Source of the DNA: Lophius americanus
Taxonomy: Eukaryota; Chordata; Actinopteri; Lophiiformes; Lophiidae
Length of the DNA: 64,000 nt
Assembly: GCA_037951165.1 (NCBI GenBank)
Contig: JBBDHG010000008.1
Location: 4,473,501 to 4,537,500 of the forward strand
Reading direction: 5' to 3'
Shown here: positions 12,235-61,345 of the stretch, piece after piece
How the letters are laid out: each line of letters opens with the position of its first letter
Position numbering within the stretch: position 1 is the first letter of the stretch
Program-made: the position numbers and the translations under genes
The notes under the pieces: model-generated
What the model saw: only the letters and a program-made list of their open reading frames with translations
Database searches by the model: none
What the model was told of the DNA's origin: nothing

Positions 12235-12345
12235 TGGAAGCAGCAAAATGGACAAGCATAAGGATCTAGGCGACTTAAACAAGGGCCAAGTTGTGAATGC
12301 TAAACAACTGGGTCAAAATCTCCGGAACTGGGTGTCATGGGATTA
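12235..12345 (+). pseudogene. Tc1-like transposase N-terminal fragment
   Basis: ATGGACAAGCATAAGGATCT and the following codons read MDKHKDLGDLNKGQVVNAKQ, similar to the start of fish Tc1 transposases (KDLSDFDKGQIVMARRLGQS). The frame then breaks. The rest of the element is not visible. Confidence 0.4.
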
Positions 12346-12349
12346 ACCC

Positions 12350-13916
12350 AGTTGTAAACCTCCACCAACCTCTCAAAAGTAGTCATGAAATGTTCAATAT
12401 AATCAGAATCATTGAAACTTCAGCAACTTGTACTTGTGGAGAAGAGTAAAAGTTGCTCTTCTCAACAAACATAGCAAGGTTGATTCCTGCATAGAATCCA
12501 TCTTCCATAGCGCCTCCAGTGGCATCTTCTCTGGCTTGTTTTATCTTCTGACACCACATATAATGGTTTTAACTAGTGGTGGAAGAAGGGGTCTTGGAGT
12601 CAGAAATCATCACCTGGTACTTTCCCTTTATTTTGTCATCAGCAACATACAAGGGAAAGTAGTAAGAAAGAAAATTGAAAAATATTAACTAAAGAAAAAA
12701 GCTTTTACTCCATAAAACTTAGTTAATCGATGATTAATTATGGTACGTCTTGTAGGGGGGCTTCCACTAGGGGAGTTGTTTCCTCTCAAGTCAGTGTGTA
12801 GCTTGGCAATTGAAACTGTCTGGAGCCCTATAGTCTAATGGCACAGTTTTAATTGTTTGCTTTTGTTTTATATGATAAAAGTTTTTGTTTTTTTAACAGA
12901 TCTTTGGATTTTTCCTTAACTTATTACAAATCAACCCTCTCTCATGTGACTATCTATCTTATCATAGTATACAATTAAAGCTATCAATATTTTTCTGACA
13001 ATTAATTAGATTCACTCGTTAATTTCCCCCCAATGTCAATCTTACGAAATGCTGTCATTTAATCTCAGCAAGCTTTGTCTATGATGTCTATTCTGTCTTT
13101 GAGATGTCTTTAATGGCCTGCCAATGCTAATGGGTTTCAGTTTAGTCCGCCTGTCATAACGGTCAAATAGCCCCTCTCATGCTACATGTTCATCAGGCAA
13201 AGTCTGCTGATCCATCACTGGCCTGCTTTCCCATTGGCCACTGGACTTTAATAGGATGGACTCTGCTTGGAGGATTATGGCTCCAAACTCTTGACTTTGG
13301 TCAGTGTCAGTGTCCTCCAACTTTGAGTACAGCGGTTTAGGGCACGCCGTAGGTGCACCAACCAAGAGGGGCGTCATCCAAAGAAGGTATCACAGCAAGA
13401 AGAAGAAACCATTGATTTCAACTTGAAGAGAGGGCTATATTGTTGTGATTAATCATCTTGAGGGGAAAACCTGTGATCTTCAGAATTTATTTAAATTTTT
13501 TTTCGTTTATTAATTATTTGACATATTTATCACATTTTCCATGGCTCTGTTGAACTGATCATATATTAACTCTTTGGAATAGTTTGAATATTGAAGTGAA
13601 GGTTTCTGGATTATCATCTGACCAGCCGCTACCATCCAAGGGATACACCTGCTTATCCTCTCCACCTGGAACAACTTAGATGAGCTCAACCTCCTTATAA
13701 TTTTCCAAACAACACGGGCCTCAACTGACCACTGTGTTTCTGCAATATTGAAACAACTCGCCTGTGAGCTCTGTATAGTTTATTTACAAATGACTGCCTC
13801 CTCTGCATTGAGCTCCCATTACTGACCAGAATTTGTTGAAAACAATTCTTTTTTTTCTTCCTTTGCTTATACTTTTCTCCCCTGTTTTTGTGTTGATTGG
13901 TGTATGCTAGTGCACC
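12350..13916. other. Intergenic region upstream of the rom1-like gene
   Basis: No exon recognised. It should hold the rom1-like promoter and 5' UTR. CRX/OTX-type cores occur at 13272-13277, 13450-13454 and 13608-13613. Confidence 0.5.
13272..13613. promoter_or_regulatory. Candidate CRX/OTX core sites upstream of rom1-like gene
   Basis: GGATTA at 13272-13277 and 13608-13613, and TAATC at 13450-13454, 300-650 bp before the start codon. CRX binding to such cores drives photoreceptor genes. Hexamers are common in AT-rich DNA, so this is suggestive only. Confidence 0.25.
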
Positions 13917-16900
13917 ATGGTGCTGTTGAAGATGAAATTCACCCAGCAAAGGCGGGTGCGTCTGGCCCAAGGTCTGTGGCTGCTGTCCTGGCTGGCTGTG
14001 ATGTGTGGGACCTTCGTATTTTGTCTGGGCGTTTACCTCAAGACGGAGATGCTCCGCAGGGCTGAGGTAGAAACACGTTGAAATATGCTCACATGAACAC
14101 AAATACACTTACAAATTAATGCAATGTTAGCGTAGAGCTCAGGGGGCTAAAACACTGACATACTTTCATTTCAGATGATCAGACCTTTGCATTTAATCGT
14201 GGATGTCTGCATGTGATGCAACTTATCAATGTGTTTAAAAATTCAGCAGCTTTGTCTATATTAACAAATGCAGTACAGAAGAATGGATCCACACACACAA
14301 TTACATGTTGAGTCACAAAGATACGGTATATTGAAATGCTTTAATGAATAGGCAGTGTTTTATTCTTCCAAAGTCTTTGTGGTTCAATGTATTGAATTTT
14401 TGAAACATGGCCAGCAGGTTGATTATTGATTGGCTTTTTCGAATGGACAAATTGATATCCAGTGGGTTGCACAGGAAAGCTGTAGGCCATGAACCCAAGC
14501 TTTCATGTATTTATCGATCTCCAGGGAGAGAACCAGATTATATAACGTCTCAGTTTTACAGTTAAGTATTTATTTTTAGTGCAAAGATAATAGAAAGATA
14601 GAGAGAAGTTAATCTCAACATGCATCCAGCTGATATCAGTTTGATAATGTTTCATTTGTGATTCAAACACAACAATGGGGCAAAGGCCTTATTATAGCTG
14701 AAATACTTCTGAATACTCTGTAAATAATAGATTATTAATGCAACTAATTTGATTGAATTAATCATTATATTTACATGATACTTTACTTCAAGTATATCAG
14801 CAGCCAAAAGTAATACAGTATTACTACACTAATTGAATGTATTTTAATAGTAAATCCGGTAATTATGTCATTATTAAGCACTAAAGTAGGTAGAATTGAC
14901 CTGCAGTCTGCTACAGGTGTTTTTGCTGGTTATGTTTTTGCTCTTCCTTTTTTTCTTGAGGTGATGGAAAACACAGAGATCCATGTGGTACCCAACATCC
15001 TGATGTTTGTTGGCCTGGCCTCTATTGGCACTAACTGGGTTGCCAGTCGTGTGTGTCAGGACTCCTTGGATGCAAACCGGTTTCCCCGCTGGAAAGTTCT
15101 TCTGCTGGTTTGGTTTACTGCAGCTGCACTGATTTGTTTGCTCCTCATCGCTGTTGTTGTGCTCAGCTATGCTCTGCAAGGACGGCTGGAAGAATCCTTA
15201 AAGGTGGGGTGAACATTTGAGTGTGAAGGGTCAACTGATAACGTATAGCTGTCAGTTTGGCCTATTGGTTAATATATCAGTTCCGTAAAAGGATGCTATC
15301 CTCAAGCAAATCATGAGACAAAATATGCTCCCGTCCGGAGCTCTAGTGATAAGAATATCACTCAGCTAAGAATAAAATCTGTGTATTTACACACAAAAAA
15401 AATAGATAAAACCAAGACTAGATTTTAGATTTTTTTAACCAAACATAAGTTAACGCTCTGGAGTCCTAGATTTTGCCGGTGTGATCCATAACTCTACATC
15501 TTCCCCCAGCCCTACATGTTTTTTGTGTTCAGTATGTTAATACAGTACTTTAAAGTGAAGTTGAACTCTATTTAATGTAGTATATAAAGGTTAAGGGTTA
15601 AATTTGGGGTTCATTACAAAGTGATTTCAAAGGGTTAAGTGATGTAGGCATATTAATATTATATTAACAATTAAAGATAAATATATTCATATGACAAAAG
15701 AAAACACCCTCTTTTTTCTCAACCATCAGGTGGGCCTGAGGAATGGTATTCGGTTTTACAAGGACACAGACGTCCCGGGCCGCTGTTTTCAGAAAGAGAC
15801 CATTGATCGTCTGCAGATGGAGTTTCAGTGTTGTGGAAACAGCAACTTCAGGGATTGGTTTGAAGTCCAGTGGATCAACAACAGATACCTGGACTTTACC
15901 TCTAAGGACGTCAAGGAGTGAGTCAATCACAATACTGGAAGGATCAGTGTAGGGTGGAATTAGTAAAACGAAAGGTTATAACATGCTGACACATTTATGG
16001 AGGTACACCTAATTTTTCCCCAGTGTTAAATGCATATTGAGCTAAAGTCATGCCATTTGCCCTGTCATAAAATAACAGTTTATTTTATTTTCCTCAATAA
16101 ATAAATACATCCCTTTCTTTCTCTGCCTTTCTTGTTTGTTCTCATCTTTCTCTTCTCCCCTTTGTTTCCATCATTTGTTTTCTCTTGGCTGTCCTTCCTC
16201 TTACTCCAGCCGAGTCCGGAGTAATGTTGATAGCCGTTACCTGTTGGATGGCGTTCCTTACAGCTGCTGTAACCCCGCTTCCCCTCGCCCCTGTCTGCAA
16301 TACCACCTGACAGATAACAGTGCCCACTACAGCTATGACTTTCATTCAGAAGAACTCAACCTGTTCAGCCGTGGCTGTAGACAGGCCCTGATCGACTACT
16401 ACATGGATTTGATGAATTCAACAGGTCCAGGTGTGCTGTCAGTCATCATAATACAGGTGAGATATTACTACTACTTCAATTATTTAGAAAATTGTGGTGA
16501 AACAGGAGGACAATATTAATTATTTGAATATTCAAATGGTTAAAAGGCAAAGATGTTTGCACTGCAGCACACTGCACAAAGAAGGAAGGTTTTCATGTTT
16601 GGCACAAAATTACATATACACAGACACAACCACGAACACGGACACCAAGACACACAGACACACGTACACACACACACCAGAATGACATAAAAACTGACAA
16701 GAATACCTCAATGACAAAACATAACATAACATGACATCACATAACATTACATAACATATGACATAGCATGACATAACTTAACGTAACATAACATGACATC
16801 CCAAAACATGACATCACATAAGAAAACATAACCTAACCTAACACCTTTAATGTGAGATGACATAACATAAAATAATCTTCTGTCTTTAATCAGCAGCCCA

Positions 16901-18321
16901 AAATGTATTATACAGTAATAACTGTGACAGTGCTTTTCCTTATTTTTTGCTTCATTAAGACTCAACAATTGTCCGAACAGTATTTAGTCATCATTGTATT
17001 TTTATTTTGGAGTAAGTGTTGGTTAAGGTTAAAGGTTCTAATTCGGACTTAAATATGAGGGAATAGGTAACTCCCAATTGCACATAAGTATGAATGTGAG
17101 CATGAATGTTTGTTGGCGTAGGTGGAATGTATGTAATGACAATGCTGGACTTAAATAGACTTCTCAGGTATCTGTATTTTACTGTATTTTACTTGAGTAA
17201 AAAATAAAATTATTTATTTATTTTGACAACCTTTAACATATACTCAATTTGACAGAGATTTCTGTTTGTTATATTCTTTACATTTTCAAACAAAACTTGC
17301 TATGCTCGGTAGATAATTTTTATTTTACAGTATTCCCTCCCTCCAACATCCAGACTGATTTAAACCTAAATAGAAGGGACAGTAAGACACAAGATAATAA
17401 GACAAAAAGAAGATATCGGTGATGTCCTTATCTTCATCAGTGCATATCATACCAGACACATAAAACAAGCCAACCCACATGAGGACTGCAAGACAACAAA
17501 ACAAACAAGAAACATCTATGCACGAACCTTGACCATGTTGAAAAGGCATCATTTCATTTTTTTTGTTATTGTGTTCTATAAAATGGCCACTCATGCTGAA
17601 CTAGTACCTGTAAATGGTAGTAATGGAAGTAGACGTTGTAGAGTTTCTACATATGAAACTGTACTTCCCCGTTTCCGCCCCTGCACGGATAAGTTATAGA
17701 TCCTGCATGGGTGTTTATATTGTATCAAAGTAATTGAGGGATATTTTTTGCTTCTTTGGAAAAGTCAAGCACAAATATGCGTCATAAATTGACTCATGTT
17801 GTGTGTCGTGTAATCCAATTAAACTTAATTAGATATATGATCATGTAAAATTGTATGTAGTTAAAGTAAATCATACCGATTTACCGATTTATGTGCATCA
17901 CTGCTAGCTTAGTTATCAAGTTAGGGACAGAAGGTGGTTCTCCCAACACATCAGTTTTTACAGCAGAACTTCTCATTTGTATTTAAACATTTAACGATAA
18001 CTGATTTCAGTTTCTGTTTTTACAGAGTTTTTATTTTATTATCTTTCTCTCCAGTTGTCAGTACTCTTGAGCCTGCGATACTTGCAGACGGCCGTGGATG
18101 GAGCCACGGCACTGGAGAACCCAGAGGATGATAGCGATGGTTATCTCCTGGAGAAGGGTGTGAAGGAAACCATTGAAGACCTCAGAGCCAAAGTTGTCAT
18201 TATGCTGAAGTTTGTGCAGGTTGAACCCAATGCTGCTGAAGTGTCCCCTGATGCTGCAAACACAGAGAAGGATGCTGAAAATGCAGCAGATAAGGATGCT
18301 CCCCCTACTCCTACCAGCTAG
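13917..18321 (+). CDS. rom1: Photoreceptor disc-rim tetraspanin, ROM1/peripherin-2 family
   Basis: Exons 13917-14066, 14961-15203, 15730-15917, 16210-16456 and 18055-18321 (stop TAG); 1095 nt, 364 aa, versus 346-351 aa in human PRPH2/ROM1. Four hydrophobic segments: about residues 18-42, 62-80, 100-123 and 266-285. The large loop keeps all seven cysteines at the PRPH2 positions: C150 (inter-dimer disulfide), C165/C166, C213/C214, C222, C250. These proteins shape outer-segment disc rims. ROM1-like marks are RLAQGLWLLSW, VLLSLRYLQTA, VPGRC context and loss of the N229 glycosylation sequon (D229 here); the loop itself is closer to PRPH2. A sequon NST appears at 263-265. The ccdc88b neighbour favours rom1, but fish prph2-like paralogs cannot be excluded. 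Cumulative exon lengths 581 and 828 nt equal the two human PRPH2 junctions; the first two introns are extra. Confidence 0.88.
16680..16870. repeat. Degenerate ACATAACATG minisatellite in intron 4 of rom1-like gene
   Basis: Runs of ACATAACATGACATCAC-like units with many substitutions, fading out near 16870. The remaining intron (16457-18054) shows nothing else recognisable. Confidence 0.75.
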
Positions 18322-19240
18322 AAGGGAAATATCTTTAATTATGAGCTAAGGAGGAAGGGGTGCAGGGGAGGCTATCAGAGGTTTCTTGGTTGTGTGACTT
18401 GGAGGGTGGCAAATAGAACACCTGTTGGGTTTTTACATATGCTTGAGTTATGCTCCACCAACGCAGCAGCTACATCGCAAAAACAGGTAACACTTTGGGA
18501 ATCTAATCAGACCCAGGTCAGACATGGAAACAAACATCTCCTCTATGCAAGACCTCATGAATCTGTATGAATCTGCAACCATCAGTAAACCTGCTCAGGT
18601 GATGTGTAGTGTTGTTATTCTCACTAGAAAAGAGTAAAATCAGTTGAAATTGGTGTGGAGTTCATACTAAGAGTCACATAATTTATCCTGAATTTGGTAT
18701 AGAGACAAAAGTCGATGTTCATTTCATCTGAAAATATATTATTTTTCCCCCTGCTGTAGAGTTTGTACTAAACGCTTGGGAACTTGTTAAAAATGGAAAA
18801 ATTAATTATATATTAAAGGTAGAAGTTTTTAACTGCTATGTAGTGTTGGTTTCCTTTTTTATACTCAAGATACTAGAGGAGCAAATTCAAGGAGTATGGG
18901 CTATCAACGAGAGGCGCTGGATTAAGTGTGTGTTTGTGTGTATATGTGCATGTGAGTGCGGTGCCCTATATGAAGCTGTCATCTTGTCTATTTTGGCAGC
19001 TCTGAAACAATCTCATAATCCTAGTATAGTTAATCCCAGAACTGCTGCAAAAGCAGTATCAGCATATGCTGACAACACACAGGACCACACTAACACAACA
19101 CTGACACATGTTGAAGATGTTTTTTAAAGCAAGCCAGTGCTCAAACGATTATTTTTGCTTTTGTGTGTGCAAATTATAACCTGTCCTAGCTAGAGCTATA
19201 TCAAATGTGTGCTCATTCATCCTTAATAAAAATCTATAAA
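18322..19240 (+). other. Probable 3' UTR of the rom1-like gene
   Basis: Begins after the TAG stop. The first clear AATAAA is at 19225-19230, followed by AT-rich sequence; another cluster (GAAATAAACAATAAAA) lies near 19452. No homology seen inside. Confidence 0.4.
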
Positions 19241-20331
19241 GGAATAACGTCAATTGATGTATTTTTTTTCTTCATAAAAAGACGATAAGCATGCTTTCAG
19301 TTGTTGCAGAAAAAATGCTGTGTTTGTAAAATACAGGAGACAAGAGTAGGTAAAGCAATAAAGTCGAACAATTTGTTTCAGGATTCTTCACATTACCTGT
19401 ATGAATACAATAATTATTGCTACAGTAAACTTGCAAGAAGTTAGTTTCCTGAAATAAACAATAAAAAAAACATCAGAGGACGAAACTTAAATTAGTGTAT
19501 AACTGAAAAACGAAAATAAATAACATAATTTATGAATAACAACAAAATTTAAATTCTCAATACTTGAGCAGAAGAGGACATTTCTTTATCACAAATAGTT
19601 TTCAACAATATCTTTTATCTTAAGGTTTTGGAGGAACATCTAGTCTTGTGAATAAATGTTGTAAAAGCTTGCCATTCATACCATCCTTTGCTGGCTCTTG
19701 TAATGTAGATCTCTATTTTTATCCACCAGATGTCGCTATTGTATAGTGCTAGAATTTGGTTTGGAGTAACAAAAAGACAAAACAACAGCACTGCCGACTT
19801 TAAGAATCGTAACAACTATAGTCAACCCTCCTCCTCATATTCATGGACAACCCAGTTATCAATTCGGAAGAATGACCTCTGTAGGGTTCCGTTGGTAAAT
19901 GCAATTTTTTAAAGCAAGAATATATAGGCTATCGATTGTCCTGCGTCTACGAGATAGTCTGTTTCAACACGTGGAAAGATTACAATAATTAAAAGTTAAC
20001 AAATATAACAATATTAGATCTTACCTTCCATGGCAAGAACCTATGCTCATGAAATCATTAAGTGGGTGTAAATGTCTACGTAGAAGCTGACGCTAAGTGT
20101 GATGTGAAGCAAAAAAAGCCACATGCGTTTTTCTGAAAGTTGCGGTGTGGTGAAACCAACTCAGAGAGGAAGAGAAGCCATAGAAGGGTGGAAGAAGGAG
20201 GAGGGCCGTAGAAATGTTCCGATCACTTGACATAAGATGGATTCTCTCTCTTTCATCAATTTCTTGCAAAGTGTTCATAATATTTTCTTAAATGACTTTT
20301 TTTTGTTGTAGTTCACTACTCTCCTTACACA
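19241..20331. other. Intergenic region and 5' flank of ccdc88b
   Basis: No gene recognised. An acceptor-like TTTTTTTTGTTGTAG ends at 20310, 21 nt before the ATG, so a non-coding first exon upstream is possible. Confidence 0.4.
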
Positions 20332-58188
<37,857 letters not shown>

Positions 58189-59459
58189 GTATGTACCGGA
58201 CACTCACAAGTACACATGCAGAAACACACTGCTGTTTTGTATTCAAACTGCCAAAGGATCATTAGCTTGCCAAAAAAAGGACAGATACACTCAATTACAT
58301 TGCCCTCTAGAATGAAAACACAAATTTATGTAAAGCATTATTTGGCAGTTAAACAAATTTATTTGGTTCTGACTCCATTGAAGAGAATATTTTAGAATAC
58401 TGTAGAAAGGGTCAGGGAGGAAGAACTGTCATATCATTGGTGGCAAACAATGTGTGGCTGAGTTCCAATACTTGCTATAAAACCAATTTGAACTTGACAT
58501 ATAAAAATACACACAGGAGATTAAGAGAATGTTCTACCATGTATTTTACATTTACCAGCTAGTTATGTATTCACCTGTGTCTGTTGATAAGGAAGGATTT
58601 GTGTATGTTCACAATGTCACAGACTAACCTAACCACAGGTTTTTTATGGAGTGCCCCAGCTGTGCCATTCTCACAAAGTCATTCTCTCACAAGTCTTCTT
58701 CTCATTTTGGAGGGGTGGGTTAGTTAACAACGAGTGGTCACTGAGGATTTGTTGGATAAATACATTGAGACCCTTTCCCTACAAATTTCATTTTCACACT
58801 CAAAACTACTCACAAAAGCTAGTTAAGTATGATCAAATCTTTTATGTTGAAATGAATCTATAAATTTGCCTCAGGTATAGATGTATAACCAGTTTTTAAA
58901 AAAGAGAATCAAAGTTTCTCAATCACTGTGACATATGTGTATTGTTTTAAACAGAGAATCAATACCAGTTAGCTAATTTGCTTTCAGAGTAGCTTTCGAC
59001 GGTCAAATAGCACTGAATATTGAAAATGTTCTCTGATAGAACAAGTGAACAACTTAACGAACAGATTTGACCTTTTACTACTTTATTCAGCCGCACATGA
59101 AAACCAATGATCTGGTTCTGTAGAAGCTAATACAGAAATTCAAGACAAACTGTAGACTATCATGCTTCCTTTTTCCACAATTGGTAAAACTCTTTAACCG
59201 ATGATGATATTTATCATGTTACAATGGTTTCATGGGGGAGTTACGTGTCTGGTTGTGTTTACCTAAGATACAACTAGCAGAGACTACCGGAAAGTACTCT
59301 ACACACTCAAGAAACCGTTAAAAAAACAACACTTCAGTTTTGCACAGATTAATCTAAGAAAATACAGTGTCTTAATCAGGGAGTTTATGGGTGTTTATGG
59401 GTGAAGTGGGTCACCACTGAATAGAACCATATAGACATTAGAGCAATGAAGAGCTGGAG
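58189..59459. other. ccdc88b: Downstream intron of ccdc88b, first part
   Basis: Follows donor GTATGT at 58189. No exon or repeat family recognised. Confidence 0.5.
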
Positions 59460-60440
59460 TATTCTTTTCAGTTTTATTTCTCCAACACTTGGGGGAATTT
59501 TATTTCCAGAGGTTTTCAGCCATTATTTCTCAACTGTTGGTCCGATTAATAGCAAATTCGGAGCATATGAATTAACTTGAAGAGATCTATCTTGCAGTTA
59601 TTTATATAGTTAGTTACACAGTGTCAGTTATATTTTCCAGGAGTAGTTCAAATTTTTACTCAGCAGGCAGAACTTTTTTCAGAAATTCTTGTTTGCTGTA
59701 TGTAACTCAAAAACAAAGACATGGATCATTTTCAACTTTTATACCCATATCGTCCTTTGTGTGAAAAAGAACTGGATTGATTTTTGGGAAAGATTAGTTG
59801 TACATTTCTGACACTAAGGGGAGCTTTATTTCTAAAGGTTTATGGACATGGTTTAAATATATGAAGACTTTGGTCTAGACCTGCTCTTTCTGGAAAGCAC
59901 CTTGAGAAACCTGTTGTTGTGAAATGGCGCTATATATATAAAGATTGATTGATTGATTGATTGACCATAAATTCTCGAGAATTGCTCCAATTTATTCTAA
60001 AGTCAATGCATATTAATCGTCTCACAGACATGTATCTTGTGTATATTCTATTTTACTCTAAAAGTTCCCATTTTACTGACTACGGGGTGCTTTTTTAATG
60101 AAAATAAAATAAAGAAAAATCTCTATGGATCATTTTCAACTTTAATCCACCATTGACTTCAGTCAGAGGAATAAATGGATTGATTTATGGAATATTCTGT
60201 TTCTGACAATAGGGGGAGCTTTACTTCCAAAAGTTTTAGAGACATCAATTCTCAACTTTTGATCTGACTTAGTCCAAATTTGGTACATATTCTCAGAAAG
60301 ATCCATCTTGGTTATATCATATTTTTATCAATACTTCTATCTGATATTTCATATTTTAACCTTGGGGAGCCATTTTTGTATGAAAAATACTGTGGAAGTA
60401 ACTTCACTTTTAATTTAAGAGGTTTAATCAGGGGGGATTC
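59460..60440 (+). repeat. Unclassified ~400-bp repeat, about 2.5 units in tandem
   Basis: ATGGATCATTTTCAACTTT occurs at about 59720 and 60126, and GGGGGAATTTTATTTCC, AGGGGAGCTTTATTTCTAAA and AGGGGGAGCTTTACTTCCAA at about 59490, 59815 and 60210. Spacing is roughly 330-410 bp with an insertion in the middle unit. Related to 52350-52745. Confidence 0.65.
59855..59965 (+). mobile_element. Short LINE/SINE 3' end with (GATT)n tail
   Basis: GAAAGCACCTTGAGAAACCT, AATGGCGCTATATATATAAA and GATTGATTGATTGATTGA form a retroposon 3' terminus inserted in the unclassified repeat. Confidence 0.6.
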
Positions 60441-61163
60441 TTTGTATAACGAAGGGGATTGGGACTTTTCGGGGATATACACTTGCTGTTCAGCATAGTT
60501 CTAGTTTTTATTGAGGGTTTCTCTTTGTCCACTCAAGTTAAAACTGTGTCTTATCCAAAACACTGCTAAAAATGTTCAGTTCTCCTACGTGCCTCTTTGG
60601 GCACCTTAACCAAGGTGCTAAAATGTTCTTGGTTGAATCGGACACTTTATTTTCTCGTTGGACTCTGAAATTATCATTCGTAGCCTGCATGTTCTCGCAT
60701 GTAAACTTTTACATTAAGTCTGCTTATGGGTCTGGACTATGGGTAAGAAAGCTAAATAATTGGATACCTTGGATTCCCAAATAGGAATTTCTGCTTTATG
60801 CTCGATATGGATGGGAGCATGCCTAATCACTATTAATCATGGTTGGGGTGGGATGGTGTGAGGGTGACACCCTTTCTAGAGTTACAAATTTTGAGAAAAA
60901 CTTTAGAAGAAACCAAGTTTGTGGATAAGAGCTATTCACAAATTGTGTGCTACTGTAGGAGCTCCTACAGCACACAGAATCAATTCATACAACATAAAGT
61001 CAGAAAGAAAATTTTCGCACATCTTTGTCAGTTTCTTAACTGAATTCTCACATTGACACTTGTCTCTCTCTTTTACACAAGGGATCCTCCAATACATCTT
61101 AATGTTTCATAGATATGTAAAAATTCCCATAAGCATTGCACACCAACGACCAACCCCCACCAC

Positions 61164-61192
61164 AGACACAAACACACACACACACACACACT

Positions 61193-61223
<31 letters not shown>

Positions 61224-61345
61224 GCGCGCAAAACACAAACACACACACACACACACACGCACACACACACACACACACACGCACACATACACACACACGC
61301 ACACACACACACGCACTCACACACACACGCACACACACAAACATA
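61164..61345. repeat. Impure CA microsatellite
   Basis: CACACA tract with scattered CACGCA units and one GCACGCGCGCAAAACACAAA break. The open frames through it on both strands are artefacts. Confidence 0.95.

Noticed and set aside
13695..14108. 137-codon minus-strand frame
   Set aside because: Overlaps rom1-like exon 1 on the other strand; no family match.
14865..14960. Extension of rom1-like exon 2 upstream (32 extra in-frame codons)
   Set aside because: The residues before V51 do not fit the family, while exon 1 joined at 14961 reproduces the conserved sequence and length exactly.
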